9,141 nucleotides of DNA from JASJBU01 sp965372385. GTDB lineage: Bacteria > Pseudomonadota > Gammaproteobacteria > Chromatiales > Chromatiaceae. Shown here in pieces: positions 1-7,545 of the stretch. The notes beneath the pieces were generated by a model. It was given only the letters and a program-made list of their open reading frames with translations, searched no databases and was not told the origin of the DNA. Both the position numbers and the translations under genes were made by a program. The stretch is from positions 1-9,141 of the forward strand of contig CBDVCD010000130.1 in the NCBI GenBank assembly GCA_965372385.1, given 5' to 3'. The first letter of the stretch is position 1; the number at the start of each line of letters is the position of its first letter.

Positions 1-1
1 T

Positions 2-55
2 ATCTATTTTGCCGGTTTGAGTAACATCTCTCTGGCAAGGGCAGATCAATCGTGA
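2..55 (+). CDS. C-terminal end of an unidentified upstream gene (partial)
   Basis: Frame 2 is open from the window edge and reads IYFAGLSNISLARADQS before a TGA at 53-55. The other two plus-strand frames stop within the first 25 bases. The TGA overlaps the GTG start of the next gene as GTGA, the same kind of 4-base coupling seen at the next junction (ATGA at 822-825), which supports this being a real gene end rather than chance. Seventeen residues are too few to assign a family. Position in the cluster suggests another LPS-core gene, but that is inference only. Confidence 0.5.
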   Translation: MYFAGLSNISLARADQS

Positions 56-825
56 ACCTCAGCATCGCCATCATCACCAAGAACGAGGCGGCGCGCATCC
101 GCCCCTGCCTGGAGTCGGTGCGCTGGGCCAATGAGATCGTTGTGTTGGATTCAGGCAGCAACGATGAAACCCTGGAAATCTGCCGAGAATATACTGATAA
201 GGTGTTTGTAAATGACGATTGGCAAGGGTTTGGCGTGCAAAAAAACCGGGTTCTCGATCTCTGCTCGGGTCGGTGGATTCTCTCTTTAGATGCCGATGAG
301 CGGGTAACGTCCGAATTGCGCGGTGAAATTGAACAGATTGTAGCTGCTGAGTCAGCTATTCCTTACCCGATTTATGAGCTACCTCGCCTTTCCAGGTATT
401 GCGGTCGCGAAATGCGTCATGGCGGTTGGTGGCCAGATTATGTTGCAAGACTGTTTTATACGGGATCAGCACGATTCAGTGAGGATCTTGTACACGAGCG
501 GTTGATCTACGACAGCGAGGTAGGGCGTCTGATCGCACCTTTGAAACACCACAGTTTCGATTCCCTTGAACAGGTTTTGGATAAAGTAGACCGCTATTCC
601 AGTGCGGGTGCTCAGCGCCTGTTTGAACAGGGTAAGCGAGGCTCCCTTTCCAAAGCAGTGATACGATCGCTCTGGTCGTTCCTGCGGACTTGGATATTTC
701 GCAGGGGTTTTCTCGATGGAAGGGAAGGGTTTATGTTGGCGGTTTCCAATGCCGAGGGCACCTATTATAAATACCTGAAACTCTATCTGCTCCAGCGAGA
801 AGCCAAGGTGGATAGCAATAGATGA
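52..825 (+). CDS. waaE: WaaE/KdtX-like family 2 glycosyltransferase (LPS core)
   Basis: Probable inner-core LPS glycosyltransferase, 257 residues, adding a hexose (glucose in characterised WaaE proteins) from a nucleotide sugar to the heptose region at the cytoplasmic face of the inner membrane. The N-terminus has the GT-A pattern: IAIITKNEA near residues 5-13, DSGS at 33-36, and a DAD metal/nucleotide motif at 80-82 followed by E83. The middle has the segment typical of WaaE: YELPRLSRYCG from 108, GGWWPDY at 124-130, and the EDLVHE block at 144-149. No signal peptide or transmembrane helix is evident. The GTG start is chosen because it overlaps the preceding stop as GTGA and gives the usual N-terminus; AAGG about 11 bases upstream is a weak ribosome site. 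The family is clear, but the exact sugar and acceptor are inferred. Plain hexosyltransferase is the alternative. Confidence 0.85.
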   Translation: MNLSIAIITKNEAARIRPCLESVRWANEIVVLDSGSNDETLEICREYTDKVFVNDDWQGFGVQKNRVLDLCSGRWILSLDADERVTSELRGEIEQIVAAESAIPYPIYELPRLSRYCGREMRHGGWWPDYVARLFYTGSARFSEDLVHERLIYDSEVGRLIAPLKHHSFDSLEQVLDKVDRYSSAGAQRLFEQGKRGSLSKAVIRSLWSFLRTWIFRRGFLDGREGFMLAVSNAEGTYYKYLKLYLLQREAKVDSNR

Positions 826-1661
826 CGAGGCAAAGCCTCCCCCGCATCAGCGTGATTCTGGTGACCTATGAGTGGCCAGACGCTTTGGATCGGGTTCTTT
901 TCAGCCTCTCTAAGCAGCTTGTTTTTCCCCATGAGATCATAGTCGCCGACGATGGATCAGGCCCTGAGACCCGAGACTGTGTTGAACACTGGCAAACATT
1001 ACTCCCTTTTCCACTCCACTATGTCCGGCAGGAGGATCGGGGATTCAGAGCAGCAGAGGCCCGCAACCGTGGGGTGGCTTTATCTTCCGGTGATTACTTG
1101 TTGTTTTTGGATGGCGACTGCCTTGTTTTCAAGGATTTCATTGCACGTCATCAGCAATTGGCGGAACCTCATTGGCAGGTAGTGGGAAATCGCGTTCTGC
1201 TAAACCCGGACTTCACCCAGCTTGTTTTGACCCAGGCCATCAACCCTTTGGTCTGGGATTGGCGGGCTTTTTTAAAGGCGCGTCGCCAGGGGTGGATGAA
1301 CCGGTTACTACCCCTGTTGCGGCTTGGCGATGGGCGGTGGCGTAAGCATCGTTCAAAGAAATGGCGTGGCGCGCAGAGCTGCAATTTAGGTATCTGGCGC
1401 GATGATTTTTTTGCGGTCAACGGCTTTGATGAAGCCTTTCAGGGATGGGGGCATGAAGATGCAGACTTGGTGGTACGCCTTATCGCCCATGGCTGTTTAC
1501 GAAAAGATGGCCATTTTGCTCTACCGGTTTTGCATCTTTGGCATAAGGATAATTCAAGAGCATTGAACGCGAAGAATATTCAACGTTTGGAACAAACCTT
1601 GGGTGGAGAATTACCCAGCCTGGCTGAAAAGGGCGTAAATCAGCATCTAAAAAAGGTTTGA
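822..1661 (+). CDS. Family 2 glycosyltransferase with C-terminal galactosyltransferase-like segment
   Basis: A 279-residue GT-A glycosyltransferase, probably adding a sugar to the LPS core. Visible motifs are ISVILVTYEWP near the N-terminus, DDGS at 43-46 for nucleotide binding, DGD at 97-99 as the metal-binding DxD motif, and CNLGIWRDDF followed by GFDEAFQGWGHEDAD at 201-215. This last GWGxEDxD block is the mark of the Glyco_transf_7C/galactosyltransferase C-terminal segment found in chondroitin-polymerase-like GT2 enzymes and in several core or O-antigen transferases. HLWH at 238-241 near the C-terminus is a typical late metal/substrate motif. The basic stretch around 172-182 could help membrane contact. 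The ATG overlaps the preceding stop (ATGA), and AAGGTGG just upstream serves as ribosome site. Sugar donor and acceptor cannot be told from the sequence. Confidence 0.85.
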   Translation: MTRQSLPRISVILVTYEWPDALDRVLFSLSKQLVFPHEIIVADDGSGPETRDCVEHWQTLLPFPLHYVRQEDRGFRAAEARNRGVALSSGDYLLFLDGDCLVFKDFIARHQQLAEPHWQVVGNRVLLNPDFTQLVLTQAINPLVWDWRAFLKARRQGWMNRLLPLLRLGDGRWRKHRSKKWRGAQSCNLGIWRDDFFAVNGFDEAFQGWGHEDADLVVRLIAHGCLRKDGHFALPVLHLWHKDNSRALNAKNIQRLEQTLGGELPSLAEKGVNQHLKKV

Positions 1662-1664
1662 GCC

Positions 1665-2807
1665 GTGAATTCACTGCCTCGATTCTCTCCTCTTTCCACT
1701 TCATCACTGGTTTCACCACGAAAAGTATTGCTGATCGCCACCAGGCAGATTGGGGATGTGCTGCTGGCAACACCCTTGCTTCGCTCCTTACGCATGGCCT
1801 GGCCAGAGGCGCAGATCGATGTATTGGTTTTTCAGCGGATGGGTGGCATGCTGGAGGGCAATCCGGATCTGAATGAGATAATCGAGATTGCCGAAAGACC
1901 CAACTGGAAAATGAATTGGCAGCTACTAAAGCGCATTGGGCGGCAATATGATTTGTCCGTATCCACCCTTCCCGGGGATCGTCCCAATATCTATGGGTTT
2001 TTGGCCGCATCGCTGAGGGTGAGTCTGATTCCCGATTTAACTGGCCAGGGTCGCTGGAAACGTTGGATCAATGCAGGCTGGGCACTGTTGGATAATGTGC
2101 ATACCCATACCGTTGAGCAAAATCTGATGTTGGCCAGGGTGCTGCAACTCGAAACCGTACACACCTTAGTGCCTCCCCAAGCTGACGATGCCGAAGAGCA
2201 GGTTGTGCGGATGCTTGGATTCAATCCTTCCCAACAGCCCTGTATCGTGTTACACCCTTTTCCCATGTGGCGATACAAACGCTGGAACGAAGCGGGTTGG
2301 GAGGCTCTGCTGGAGACCTGTCAGCAGGCAGGGGTGAGAACCGTGTTGACGGGTGGACCGGATGCAGAGGAACGGCAATTTTGTCACGGTCTGGCGAAGA
2401 AATTCATTGGGGTGGTGGACAGTTCTGGACGGTTCCGCTTTTCTGAGCTGAGCTGGTTACTGCGCCAGGCCCAAGCCTATGTTGGCCCGGATACCGCGGT
2501 GACTCATCTGGCGGCAGCCTGTGGCACCAGGACTCTGGCGCTCTATGGTCCCAGTAACCCCGTCAAGTGGGGGCCTTGGCCGCAGAATTATGCAGACGCC
2601 CAACCACCTTTTCAGATGTATTCACCACAACCGCAGAAACGGGGCAATGTCATTCTGCTGCAACCGAATTACGCCAAGGGATGTGTGCCCTGCCGGGAGG
2701 AGGGTTGTGAGCGACACAAAGGCAGCTATAGCGCCTGTATGGATCAGCTATCAGCAGAGCGGGTGATTACGGCTCTAAAGCAAATGGCCCCAGATCTGCT
2801 CGCTTGA
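1665..2807 (+). CDS. Family 9 glycosyltransferase, LPS heptosyltransferase (WaaQ/WaaF type)
   Basis: A 380-residue GT-B enzyme of the ADP-heptose:LPS heptosyltransferase family, expected to move heptose from ADP-heptose to the inner core in the cytoplasm. The N-terminal domain has KVLLIATRQIGDVLLATPLLRS (20-41), in which D31 matches the conserved acceptor-side aspartate; STLPGDRP lies at 100-107. The C-terminal domain has VLHPFPMWRYKRW (195-207) and GPDTAVTHLAAACGT (274-288), the ADP-heptose binding signature. A Cys group at 340, 343, 348 and 358 resembles the C-terminal Cys/His motif in many WaaF/WaaQ proteins. The start is GTG, with AAGG about 8 bases upstream and only 3 bases after the previous stop. 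The first ~18 residues are extra relative to the usual N-terminus. It looks closer to heptosyltransferase III than I or II, but this is uncertain, so no symbol is given. Confidence 0.88.
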   Translation: MNSLPRFSPLSTSSLVSPRKVLLIATRQIGDVLLATPLLRSLRMAWPEAQIDVLVFQRMGGMLEGNPDLNEIIEIAERPNWKMNWQLLKRIGRQYDLSVSTLPGDRPNIYGFLAASLRVSLIPDLTGQGRWKRWINAGWALLDNVHTHTVEQNLMLARVLQLETVHTLVPPQADDAEEQVVRMLGFNPSQQPCIVLHPFPMWRYKRWNEAGWEALLETCQQAGVRTVLTGGPDAEERQFCHGLAKKFIGVVDSSGRFRFSELSWLLRQAQAYVGPDTAVTHLAAACGTRTLALYGPSNPVKWGPWPQNYADAQPPFQMYSPQPQKRGNVILLQPNYAKGCVPCREEGCERHKGSYSACMDQLSAERVITALKQMAPDLLA

Positions 2808-2834
2808 GATGCATATTTTGGACTAACCACTACC

Positions 2835-4259
2835 ATGATAATAGACATCCCAACTTTTTCAGACATCCGTATTTTGGTTGCGGGAGACGTGATGCTCGAT
2901 CGCTATTGGCATGGCGACACCGGGCGAATTTCCCCAGAGGCACCTGTGCCCGTAGTGCGGGTGGAAGGTGAGGAGCAACGTCCTGGTGGCGCCGCCAACG
3001 TAGCCCTGAATATCGCCGCCCTGGGTGGCAAGGTGACACTGGTAGGAGTGGCGGGCGATGATGAGCCCGGCCGTACGCTGGAAAACATTTTGCAGAAAGC
3101 TGGGGTGTCCTGCCACATCAGACGCCTGAGCAATGTACCGACCATCACCAAACTTCGTATTATCAGCCGACACCAACAGTTGCTTCGCATTGACTTTGAG
3201 GAGGCCATCCCACAGCGTTGCAGCGAGGCCCTGTTGGATGTTTGCCGTACCCAAATCGCCGAGGCAGATTTGTTAGTATTGTCGGATTACAACAAAGGCA
3301 GCATCAAGCACTTCAAGGAATTGATCGCCCTCGCCAAAACCCATGACAAGCCTGTATTGATCGACCCCAAAAGCAAGGATTTTGAACACTACCGGGGCGC
3401 AACCTTGCTAACCCCCAACATGGCCGAATTTGAAGCCGTTGTCGGTGCCTGCAAGGATCAGGACGAAATAGTCGTCAAAGGCGAGGAGCTGATGCAGGAG
3501 TACCATTTGGAGGCCCTGCTAATCACCCGTGGCGAACAGGGCATGACATTGCTTAATAAAGGCTGCAAACCCCACCATATGCCCACCCACGCCCAAGAGG
3601 TGTTTGATGTGACCGGGGCGGGGGACACGGTTGTTTCCGTATTCGCCGCCGCTCTAGCGGCCGGACTGATTATGCCGGTAGCGGCGCATCTTTCCAACGT
3701 AGCCGCCGGTCTGGTAGTGGGCAAGCTTGGCACGGCGACAATCTCCTTTGACGAACTCAAGGGTGCGTTACTTGAACAGCACGCGGAAAAGCAGGGCGTG
3801 GTTACCGAGGGTGAACTGCTCGAATTGCGTCAACGTGCCCATCAACGGAACGAAACGGTTGTCATGACCAACGGTGTTTTTGATATTCTGCATGCTGGAC
3901 ATGTGACTTATCTGGACCAGGCCAGCCGTTTGGGGGACCGGTTAATCGTTGCGATCAACGTAGACGAAACCGTGCGCGCCCTGAAAGGCGAAGACCGACC
4001 GGTGAATAGCTTGAAAGACCGCATGACCATGCTGGCGAGTTTATCCTGTGTGGACTGGGTGGTTGCCTTTAGCGAGGAGACGCCGGAACGGTTAATCTGC
4101 AACCTGAAGCCGGATTATCTTGTAAAAGGCGGCGACAACGATCCGGCAAAAATTCCCGGCGCAAAATGCGTGCAGGAACAAGGCGGCGAGGTGCTGGTAA
4201 TGGATTATATTGAGGGGGTTTCCACCACAGGTATCATCAGAAATATTCGCACCCAATAG
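2835..4259 (+). CDS. hldE: Bifunctional heptose-7-phosphate kinase / heptose-1-phosphate adenylyltransferase HldE
   Basis: Catalyses two steps of ADP-L-glycero-D-manno-heptose synthesis: phosphorylation of heptose 7-phosphate at C1, and later transfer of AMP from ATP to heptose 1-phosphate. At 474 residues it has the usual length of the fused enzyme. The ribokinase (PfkB-like) domain covers about 1-320, with RPGGAANVALNIAALGG at 49-65 for sugar binding and DVTGAGD at 258-264, where D264 is the expected catalytic base. The cytidylyltransferase-like domain covers about 340-474, with TNGVFDILHAGH at 345-356 containing the HxGH nucleotidyltransferase motif (H353, H356), GEDRPVN at 385-391, and GVSTTGII at 461-468. 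Both active sites look intact. The ATG start gives the normal N-terminus; its ribosome site is weak. It is the last gene of the plus-strand cluster and supplies the donor pathway for the preceding heptosyltransferase. Formerly called rfaE. Confidence 0.97.
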   Translation: MIIDIPTFSDIRILVAGDVMLDRYWHGDTGRISPEAPVPVVRVEGEEQRPGGAANVALNIAALGGKVTLVGVAGDDEPGRTLENILQKAGVSCHIRRLSNVPTITKLRIISRHQQLLRIDFEEAIPQRCSEALLDVCRTQIAEADLLVLSDYNKGSIKHFKELIALAKTHDKPVLIDPKSKDFEHYRGATLLTPNMAEFEAVVGACKDQDEIVVKGEELMQEYHLEALLITRGEQGMTLLNKGCKPHHMPTHAQEVFDVTGAGDTVVSVFAAALAAGLIMPVAAHLSNVAAGLVVGKLGTATISFDELKGALLEQHAEKQGVVTEGELLELRQRAHQRNETVVMTNGVFDILHAGHVTYLDQASRLGDRLIVAINVDETVRALKGEDRPVNSLKDRMTMLASLSCVDWVVAFSEETPERLICNLKPDYLVKGGDNDPAKIPGAKCVQEQGGEVLVMDYIEGVSTTGIIRNIRTQ

Positions 4260-4294
4260 ACGAGGCCACCCATCTAATAGTTACGAAGCTCAGT

Positions 4295-5080
4295 TCACCC
4301 AGGTTGTGCTAACACTTTTTGTAACATAACTACATTGGCGCTTAAATGCGCCGGATTGATAGTGCCCACCACCATGCTGCTGACACATGGCTGGGCAAAC
4401 ACAAACGACATGGCCTGGCGCACGCCTTCCTCGCCTTTGACATGACCACTCATGAGTCCTTTTTTAATCAATACACCTTTATGCTGATCCTGAGCTGCCT
4501 GCAATACGGGTAATTCATCGTTGTGTTCCAGATTGTAGGTCACCATCACCACATCACAGGTTTCAACTACCCGCAAACCACCCTCAACGGTTTTACTCGA
4601 CATACCGACAGCACGAATGAGGCCCTTTTGTTGTAAGCTTCTCAACGTATCCAAGACCGCTTCTTCTTGCAAAATGCGCATATCCTCGCCGTTGGAATGA
4701 ATCAACACCAGATCCAGATAATCTGTTTGCAGATGGCGCAGGCTGTTTTCAATGCTTTGGCGCGTAGCTTTTTCAGAAAAATCAAAATGGCTTTTGCCCT
4801 GTTTAAAAATCTCACCCACTTTGGTGACGATTACCCAATCCTGTCTTGGGCCGGGCAGTAGTTTGCCTAAACGTTCTTCGCTATTACCATAGGCGGGCGC
4901 GGTATCGATCAGGTTAATGCCCAAATCGCGGGTCAGTGCCAGCAATTCCCTGACCGCTTTATCCTCGGGTATGGCAAAAGCATGAGGATATTTCACCTGC
5001 TGATTCCGTCCCAGTTTTGTTGTACCCAACCCCAAAGGGCTGACCTGAACGTCAGTAGATCCCAATGACCTTAGCTCCAT
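4295..5080 (-). CDS. Aldo/keto reductase family oxidoreductase
   Basis: A 261-residue (beta/alpha)8 aldo/keto reductase, expected to use NADPH to reduce a carbonyl or oxidise an alcohol in the cytoplasm. The full catalytic tetrad is visible: D59 and Y64 in LIDTAPAYGNSE (57-68), K87 in VTKVG, and H128 in LIHSN. GTINPAHL at 239-246 matches the late cofactor-binding strand. It is slightly shorter than the common 280-320 residues, but no core motif is missing. Its ATG lies inside the last codons of the FAD oxidoreductase gene (10-base overlap, ATGGAGCTAA), with GGGAGCG about 10 bases upstream, so the two are translationally coupled and likely act together. The gene ends 35 bases from the convergent hldE stop, and I see no convincing terminator in that gap. 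The substrate is unknown; a role in surface sugars is only suggested by position. Confidence 0.9.
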   Translation of the reverse strand: MELRSLGSTDVQVSPLGLGTTKLGRNQQVKYPHAFAIPEDKAVRELLALTRDLGINLIDTAPAYGNSEERLGKLLPGPRQDWVIVTKVGEIFKQGKSHFDFSEKATRQSIENSLRHLQTDYLDLVLIHSNGEDMRILQEEAVLDTLRSLQQKGLIRAVGMSSKTVEGGLRVVETCDVVMVTYNLEHNDELPVLQAAQDQHKGVLIKKGLMSGHVKGEEGVRQAMSFVFAQPCVSSMVVGTINPAHLSANVVMLQKVLAQPG

Positions 5081-6255
5081 TGAATATCACGCTCCCAGGG
5101 TAATGGCGCCATTGTTAACGATTCTTTCAGTTTTAGCGGGTGATATTTTGACCGTCCCAAATCCGCCTGAATCTGCTCCAAAGTAACCTGGGCTGTCTTG
5201 GGCGCAAACGCCAGTTTGGTAGGCCAGACAGTGATGACATCTGCAACATTATCTACAAAAAAAGTATTGGGACGCCCGCCGCCATGAGTTTTTGGCTCGG
5301 CGCGATCCACGTTCAGCACGGCCCACTCTATCTGGGTAAAATCCATCCAAGGCAGTATGTCCGTCAATTCCGCCTTTGCCTGTTTAATCTGGTTGATGCG
5401 ATCTCGCCCTACACCTTGTTCCGCTACATCCCCGCCCAGATACCAGACACGCAAATTATCCGCCAGTGGATAGCTTGTGATGGTAGCGCGAGGGTTAGCA
5501 CCCTTACCTATACAATGGCCGAACAACGGCGGTAAATCCCCCCGCAGCATTGTCATCTGTAGACTACGGCGCTGCATGGCTGGCGAATTTCGCCCACACA
5601 GTTGCAATAATCTCTCATTGCCTGCTCCGGCCGAAAAGATTTTTTTACGGCAGTGGACTTTCACAATCCGGCCATCGGATCTGGTCAGAAAAACCGCGCC
5701 CTCTGTATCAAACCGCACAACCTCCGCCCCGGCAATTTGCATGCAGCAATCCGCTACACCCTTGGCCAGCGTTTGCGCCAGATCAGCCGTATCCAGCACC
5801 GGTTCGTCCAGGCAGTAAAGCTCGCCTTTAAAACGGTTGCTTTGAAATACTCTGGGTCGGCTGTTACCCACCACGGGTGTCACCCGGCTATGCATCACTT
5901 TACCCGCGACAAAACTCACAGCCTTGGAAACCAAGCCGCCGGCTGTCCATAGATACTGATAATCTGACAAGATACGCACGCCGGAAAGATCCAGTTCACC
6001 CTTGCCTGACAGACAAGCCCGCCAGATACTTGGCATTTCCCGAATAGCCTCGGAGGAACCCGTCAGTTTGCCGGTCAAAGTGTATTTGGTGCCACCGTGA
6101 ATAATACCCTGAGATGCCAGTGTCTGGACTCCGCCAATCTCTACTGACTCCACCAGCAGACAGGCGTAGCCAGCATCGAGTAACCGCCGCGTGATCCACA
6201 ATCCGGCAATCCCCGAACCAAACACCAAAACATCAACTTTCAATGAATCAAGCAT
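5071..6255 (-). CDS. FAD-dependent oxidoreductase, DAO-like, substrate unknown
   Basis: A 394-residue flavoprotein of the D-amino-acid oxidase/glycerol-3-phosphate dehydrogenase superfamily. The N-terminus has the Rossmann dinucleotide motif GSGIAG at 13-18 and an acidic E36 at the end of the second strand (LLVES), the usual ribose contact in FAD enzymes. LASQGIIHGGTKYTL at 46-60 is a conserved-looking block where DAO proteins contact the flavin. SAGAGNERL at 208-216 and VWPTKLAFAPK near 343-353 fit the later FAD-binding strands. No signal peptide or membrane helix is seen, so it is probably cytoplasmic. The start is taken at ATG 6255; a TTG at 6273 would add six residues (LLNVIK). Neither has a good ribosome site. 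It overlaps the aldo/keto reductase, forming a two-gene redox unit. I recognise this as a conserved uncharacterised protein type, not as any enzyme of known substrate. Confidence 0.85.
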   Translation of the reverse strand: MLDSLKVDVLVFGSGIAGLWITRRLLDAGYACLLVESVEIGGVQTLASQGIIHGGTKYTLTGKLTGSSEAIREMPSIWRACLSGKGELDLSGVRILSDYQYLWTAGGLVSKAVSFVAGKVMHSRVTPVVGNSRPRVFQSNRFKGELYCLDEPVLDTADLAQTLAKGVADCCMQIAGAEVVRFDTEGAVFLTRSDGRIVKVHCRKKIFSAGAGNERLLQLCGRNSPAMQRRSLQMTMLRGDLPPLFGHCIGKGANPRATITSYPLADNLRVWYLGGDVAEQGVGRDRINQIKQAKAELTDILPWMDFTQIEWAVLNVDRAEPKTHGGGRPNTFFVDNVADVITVWPTKLAFAPKTAQVTLEQIQADLGRSKYHPLKLKESLTMAPLPWERDIQWS

Positions 6256-6378
6256 TTTGATCACATTGAGCAACGAGTCAATTGATATGAGGCAAACACC
6301 TTGGGTTAGCAGTATTCCTCAGCTTTGTGAGACAAAATACCGAGTACCCTGTGATCCCTTGGCGAATGCCTTTCCAGC

Positions 6379-6567
6379 TCAGTCCGTCAGCTGATAGCGG
6401 GCGCCACAGTAAGGGCAGGTGACCGTTCCCTGCTTCTCGACGGGCAGATAGACCTTGGGGTGCATCGATGCCAGTGAATCGCCCGGACGCGGGCAGCTCA
6501 GGGGCAGGTCATTGCGACTGACCTTGATGATCTCTTGTTCGGGGATTTGGGCGTTGGCTTGGGACAT
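6379..6567 (-). CDS. zf-CHCC zinc-finger domain protein
   Basis: A 62-residue protein from ATG 6567, essentially all one zf-CHCC domain. The predicted metal ligands are C25 (in LPLSCPRPG), H36 (in MHPKVYLP), and C51 and C54 (in TCPYCGARY). The same fold is seen in the mitochondrial complex I subunit NDUFS6 and in many short proteobacterial proteins of unknown role. The start is set by an AAGGAG ribosome site at 6576-6581, 8 bases before the ATG; a GTG at 6574-6576 touches that site and is therefore unlikely to be used. The gene follows ilvE by 28 bases on the same strand, so cotranscription is likely. The molecular function is not known; zinc binding is inferred from the conserved ligands. 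Confidence 0.9.
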   Translation of the reverse strand: MSQANAQIPEQEIIKVSRNDLPLSCPRPGDSLASMHPKVYLPVEKQGTVTCPYCGARYQLTD

Positions 6568-6575
6568 GGACTTCA

Positions 6576-6581
6576 CTCCTT
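6576..6581 (-). promoter_or_regulatory. Strong ribosome binding site for the zf-CHCC gene
   Basis: On the minus strand this reads AAGGAG with an 8-base spacer to ATG 6567. It decides the start of the zinc-finger gene: an alternative GTG three codons upstream would share a base with the site itself. Confidence 0.8.
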
Positions 6582-6595
6582 ATAACTGCAGTTGA

Positions 6596-7522
6596 TTATA
6601 CCAGTGCCAGCCACTCCGGGTGAGTCTCCCGGCGGCCATGTACCTGATCGAAATAGAGCTTCTGCAGCCTCTCTGTGATAGGCCCACGGCCACCCTCACC
6701 GATGCTCCGGTTATCCACCTCGCGGATCGGGGTGACTTCCGCCGCGGTACCGGTAAAGAAGGCCTCGTCGGCGATATAGACCTCGTCCCGGGTGATACGC
6801 TTCTCCACCACCGGGATACCCAGCCCCCCGGCCAGTCCGATCACTGTCTTGCGGGTGATGCCGTCGAGCGCCGAAGTCAGATCCGGCGTGTAGATGATCC
6901 CTTCGCGTACAATGAAGATGTTCTCACCCGAGCCCTCCATCACATAACCCTCGGCATCCAGCAGCAGGGCCTCGTCATAGCCGCCGTCCAGCGCCTCTTT
7001 CAGGGCCAGCATGGAGTTCATGTAGTTGCCGTTGGCCTTGGCCCGGCACATGGTGATGTTGACATGGTGGCGGGTGAAGGAGGAGACCCGGATACGGATC
7101 CCCTTCTCCATATTCTCCGCCCCCAGGTAGGAGCCCCACTCCCAGGCCGCCACCATACAGTGCACCCGCAAGTTGTCCGCGCGCAGGCCCATGCCCTCGG
7201 AGCCGTAGAAACACATCGGACGGATATAGGCGGAGTCGAGATTGTTCTCTCGCACCGTGGCCAGCTGGGCCTGATTCAGGGTCTGCCTGTCGTAGGGCAT
7301 CTGCATACCGAGGATATGGGCAGAACGAAACAATCGGTCGGTGTGCTCCTCCAGACGAAAGATGGCGGTACCCTGTTCCGCGTGATAGGCGCGTACCCCC
7401 TCAAACACGCCCATGCCATAGTGCAGGGTGTGGGTCAGCACATGGACCTTCGCCTCGCGCCAGGGCACCATCTCGCCATCCAGCCAGATCACCCCGTCGC
7501 GGTCCGCCATTGTCGCCATCAT
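6596..7522 (-). CDS. ilvE: Branched-chain amino acid aminotransferase IlvE
   Basis: Class IV PLP-dependent transaminase of 308 residues, exchanging amino groups between glutamate and the 2-oxo acids of leucine, isoleucine and valine in the last step of their synthesis. Motifs in order: HVLTHTLHYGMGVFEGVRAY at 27-46, RAKANGNYMNS at 160-170 with K162 as the PLP Schiff-base lysine, EGYVMEGSGENIF at 191-203 with E196 matching the conserved glutamate near the pyridine nitrogen, and FFTGTAAEVTPI at 255-266 for phosphate binding. The length is normal. Three in-frame ATG codons occur (7522, 7519, 7510); the first is used because GAGAGA lies 7 bases upstream, but the third gives the start (MADRDGVIW) seen in many relatives. 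Its upstream gap carries repeats described separately, and it is followed closely by the zinc-finger gene. Confidence 0.96.
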   Translation of the reverse strand: MMATMADRDGVIWLDGEMVPWREAKVHVLTHTLHYGMGVFEGVRAYHAEQGTAIFRLEEHTDRLFRSAHILGMQMPYDRQTLNQAQLATVRENNLDSAYIRPMCFYGSEGMGLRADNLRVHCMVAAWEWGSYLGAENMEKGIRIRVSSFTRHHVNITMCRAKANGNYMNSMLALKEALDGGYDEALLLDAEGYVMEGSGENIFIVREGIIYTPDLTSALDGITRKTVIGLAGGLGIPVVEKRITRDEVYIADEAFFTGTAAEVTPIREVDNRSIGEGGRGPITERLQKLYFDQVHGRRETHPEWLALV

Positions 7523-7545
7523 CGGTATGTCTCTCGTATTAAACT

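Noticed and set aside
1658..1876. Alternative plus-strand frame starting at a TTG before the heptosyltransferase
   Set aside because: It is short and out of frame with the GT9 gene, whose GTG at 1665 has a better-placed AAGG site and clear family motifs.
1480..2010. Minus-strand 176-codon frame across the junction of the second GT2 and the heptosyltransferase
   Set aside because: It overlaps two well-supported plus-strand genes, and its Trp/Arg/Ser/Pro-rich protein shows no domain.
4260..4340. Possible bidirectional terminator between hldE and the aldo/keto reductase gene
   Set aside because: The only candidate (gtg...cac followed by a T run near 4304-4320) has a stem of about three pairs and lies inside the reductase gene, so it is too weak to call.
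5477..5952. Several overlapping plus-strand frames opposite the FAD oxidoreductase
   Set aside because: They are antisense to a gene with clear FAD motifs, and none has a recognisable domain or a good start.
6256..6378. Promoter or terminator in the gap between the FAD oxidoreductase and the zf-CHCC gene
   Set aside because: About 120 bases were read on both strands. I found only a weak ctca...tgag stem and no convincing -35/-10 pair, so nothing is annotated there.
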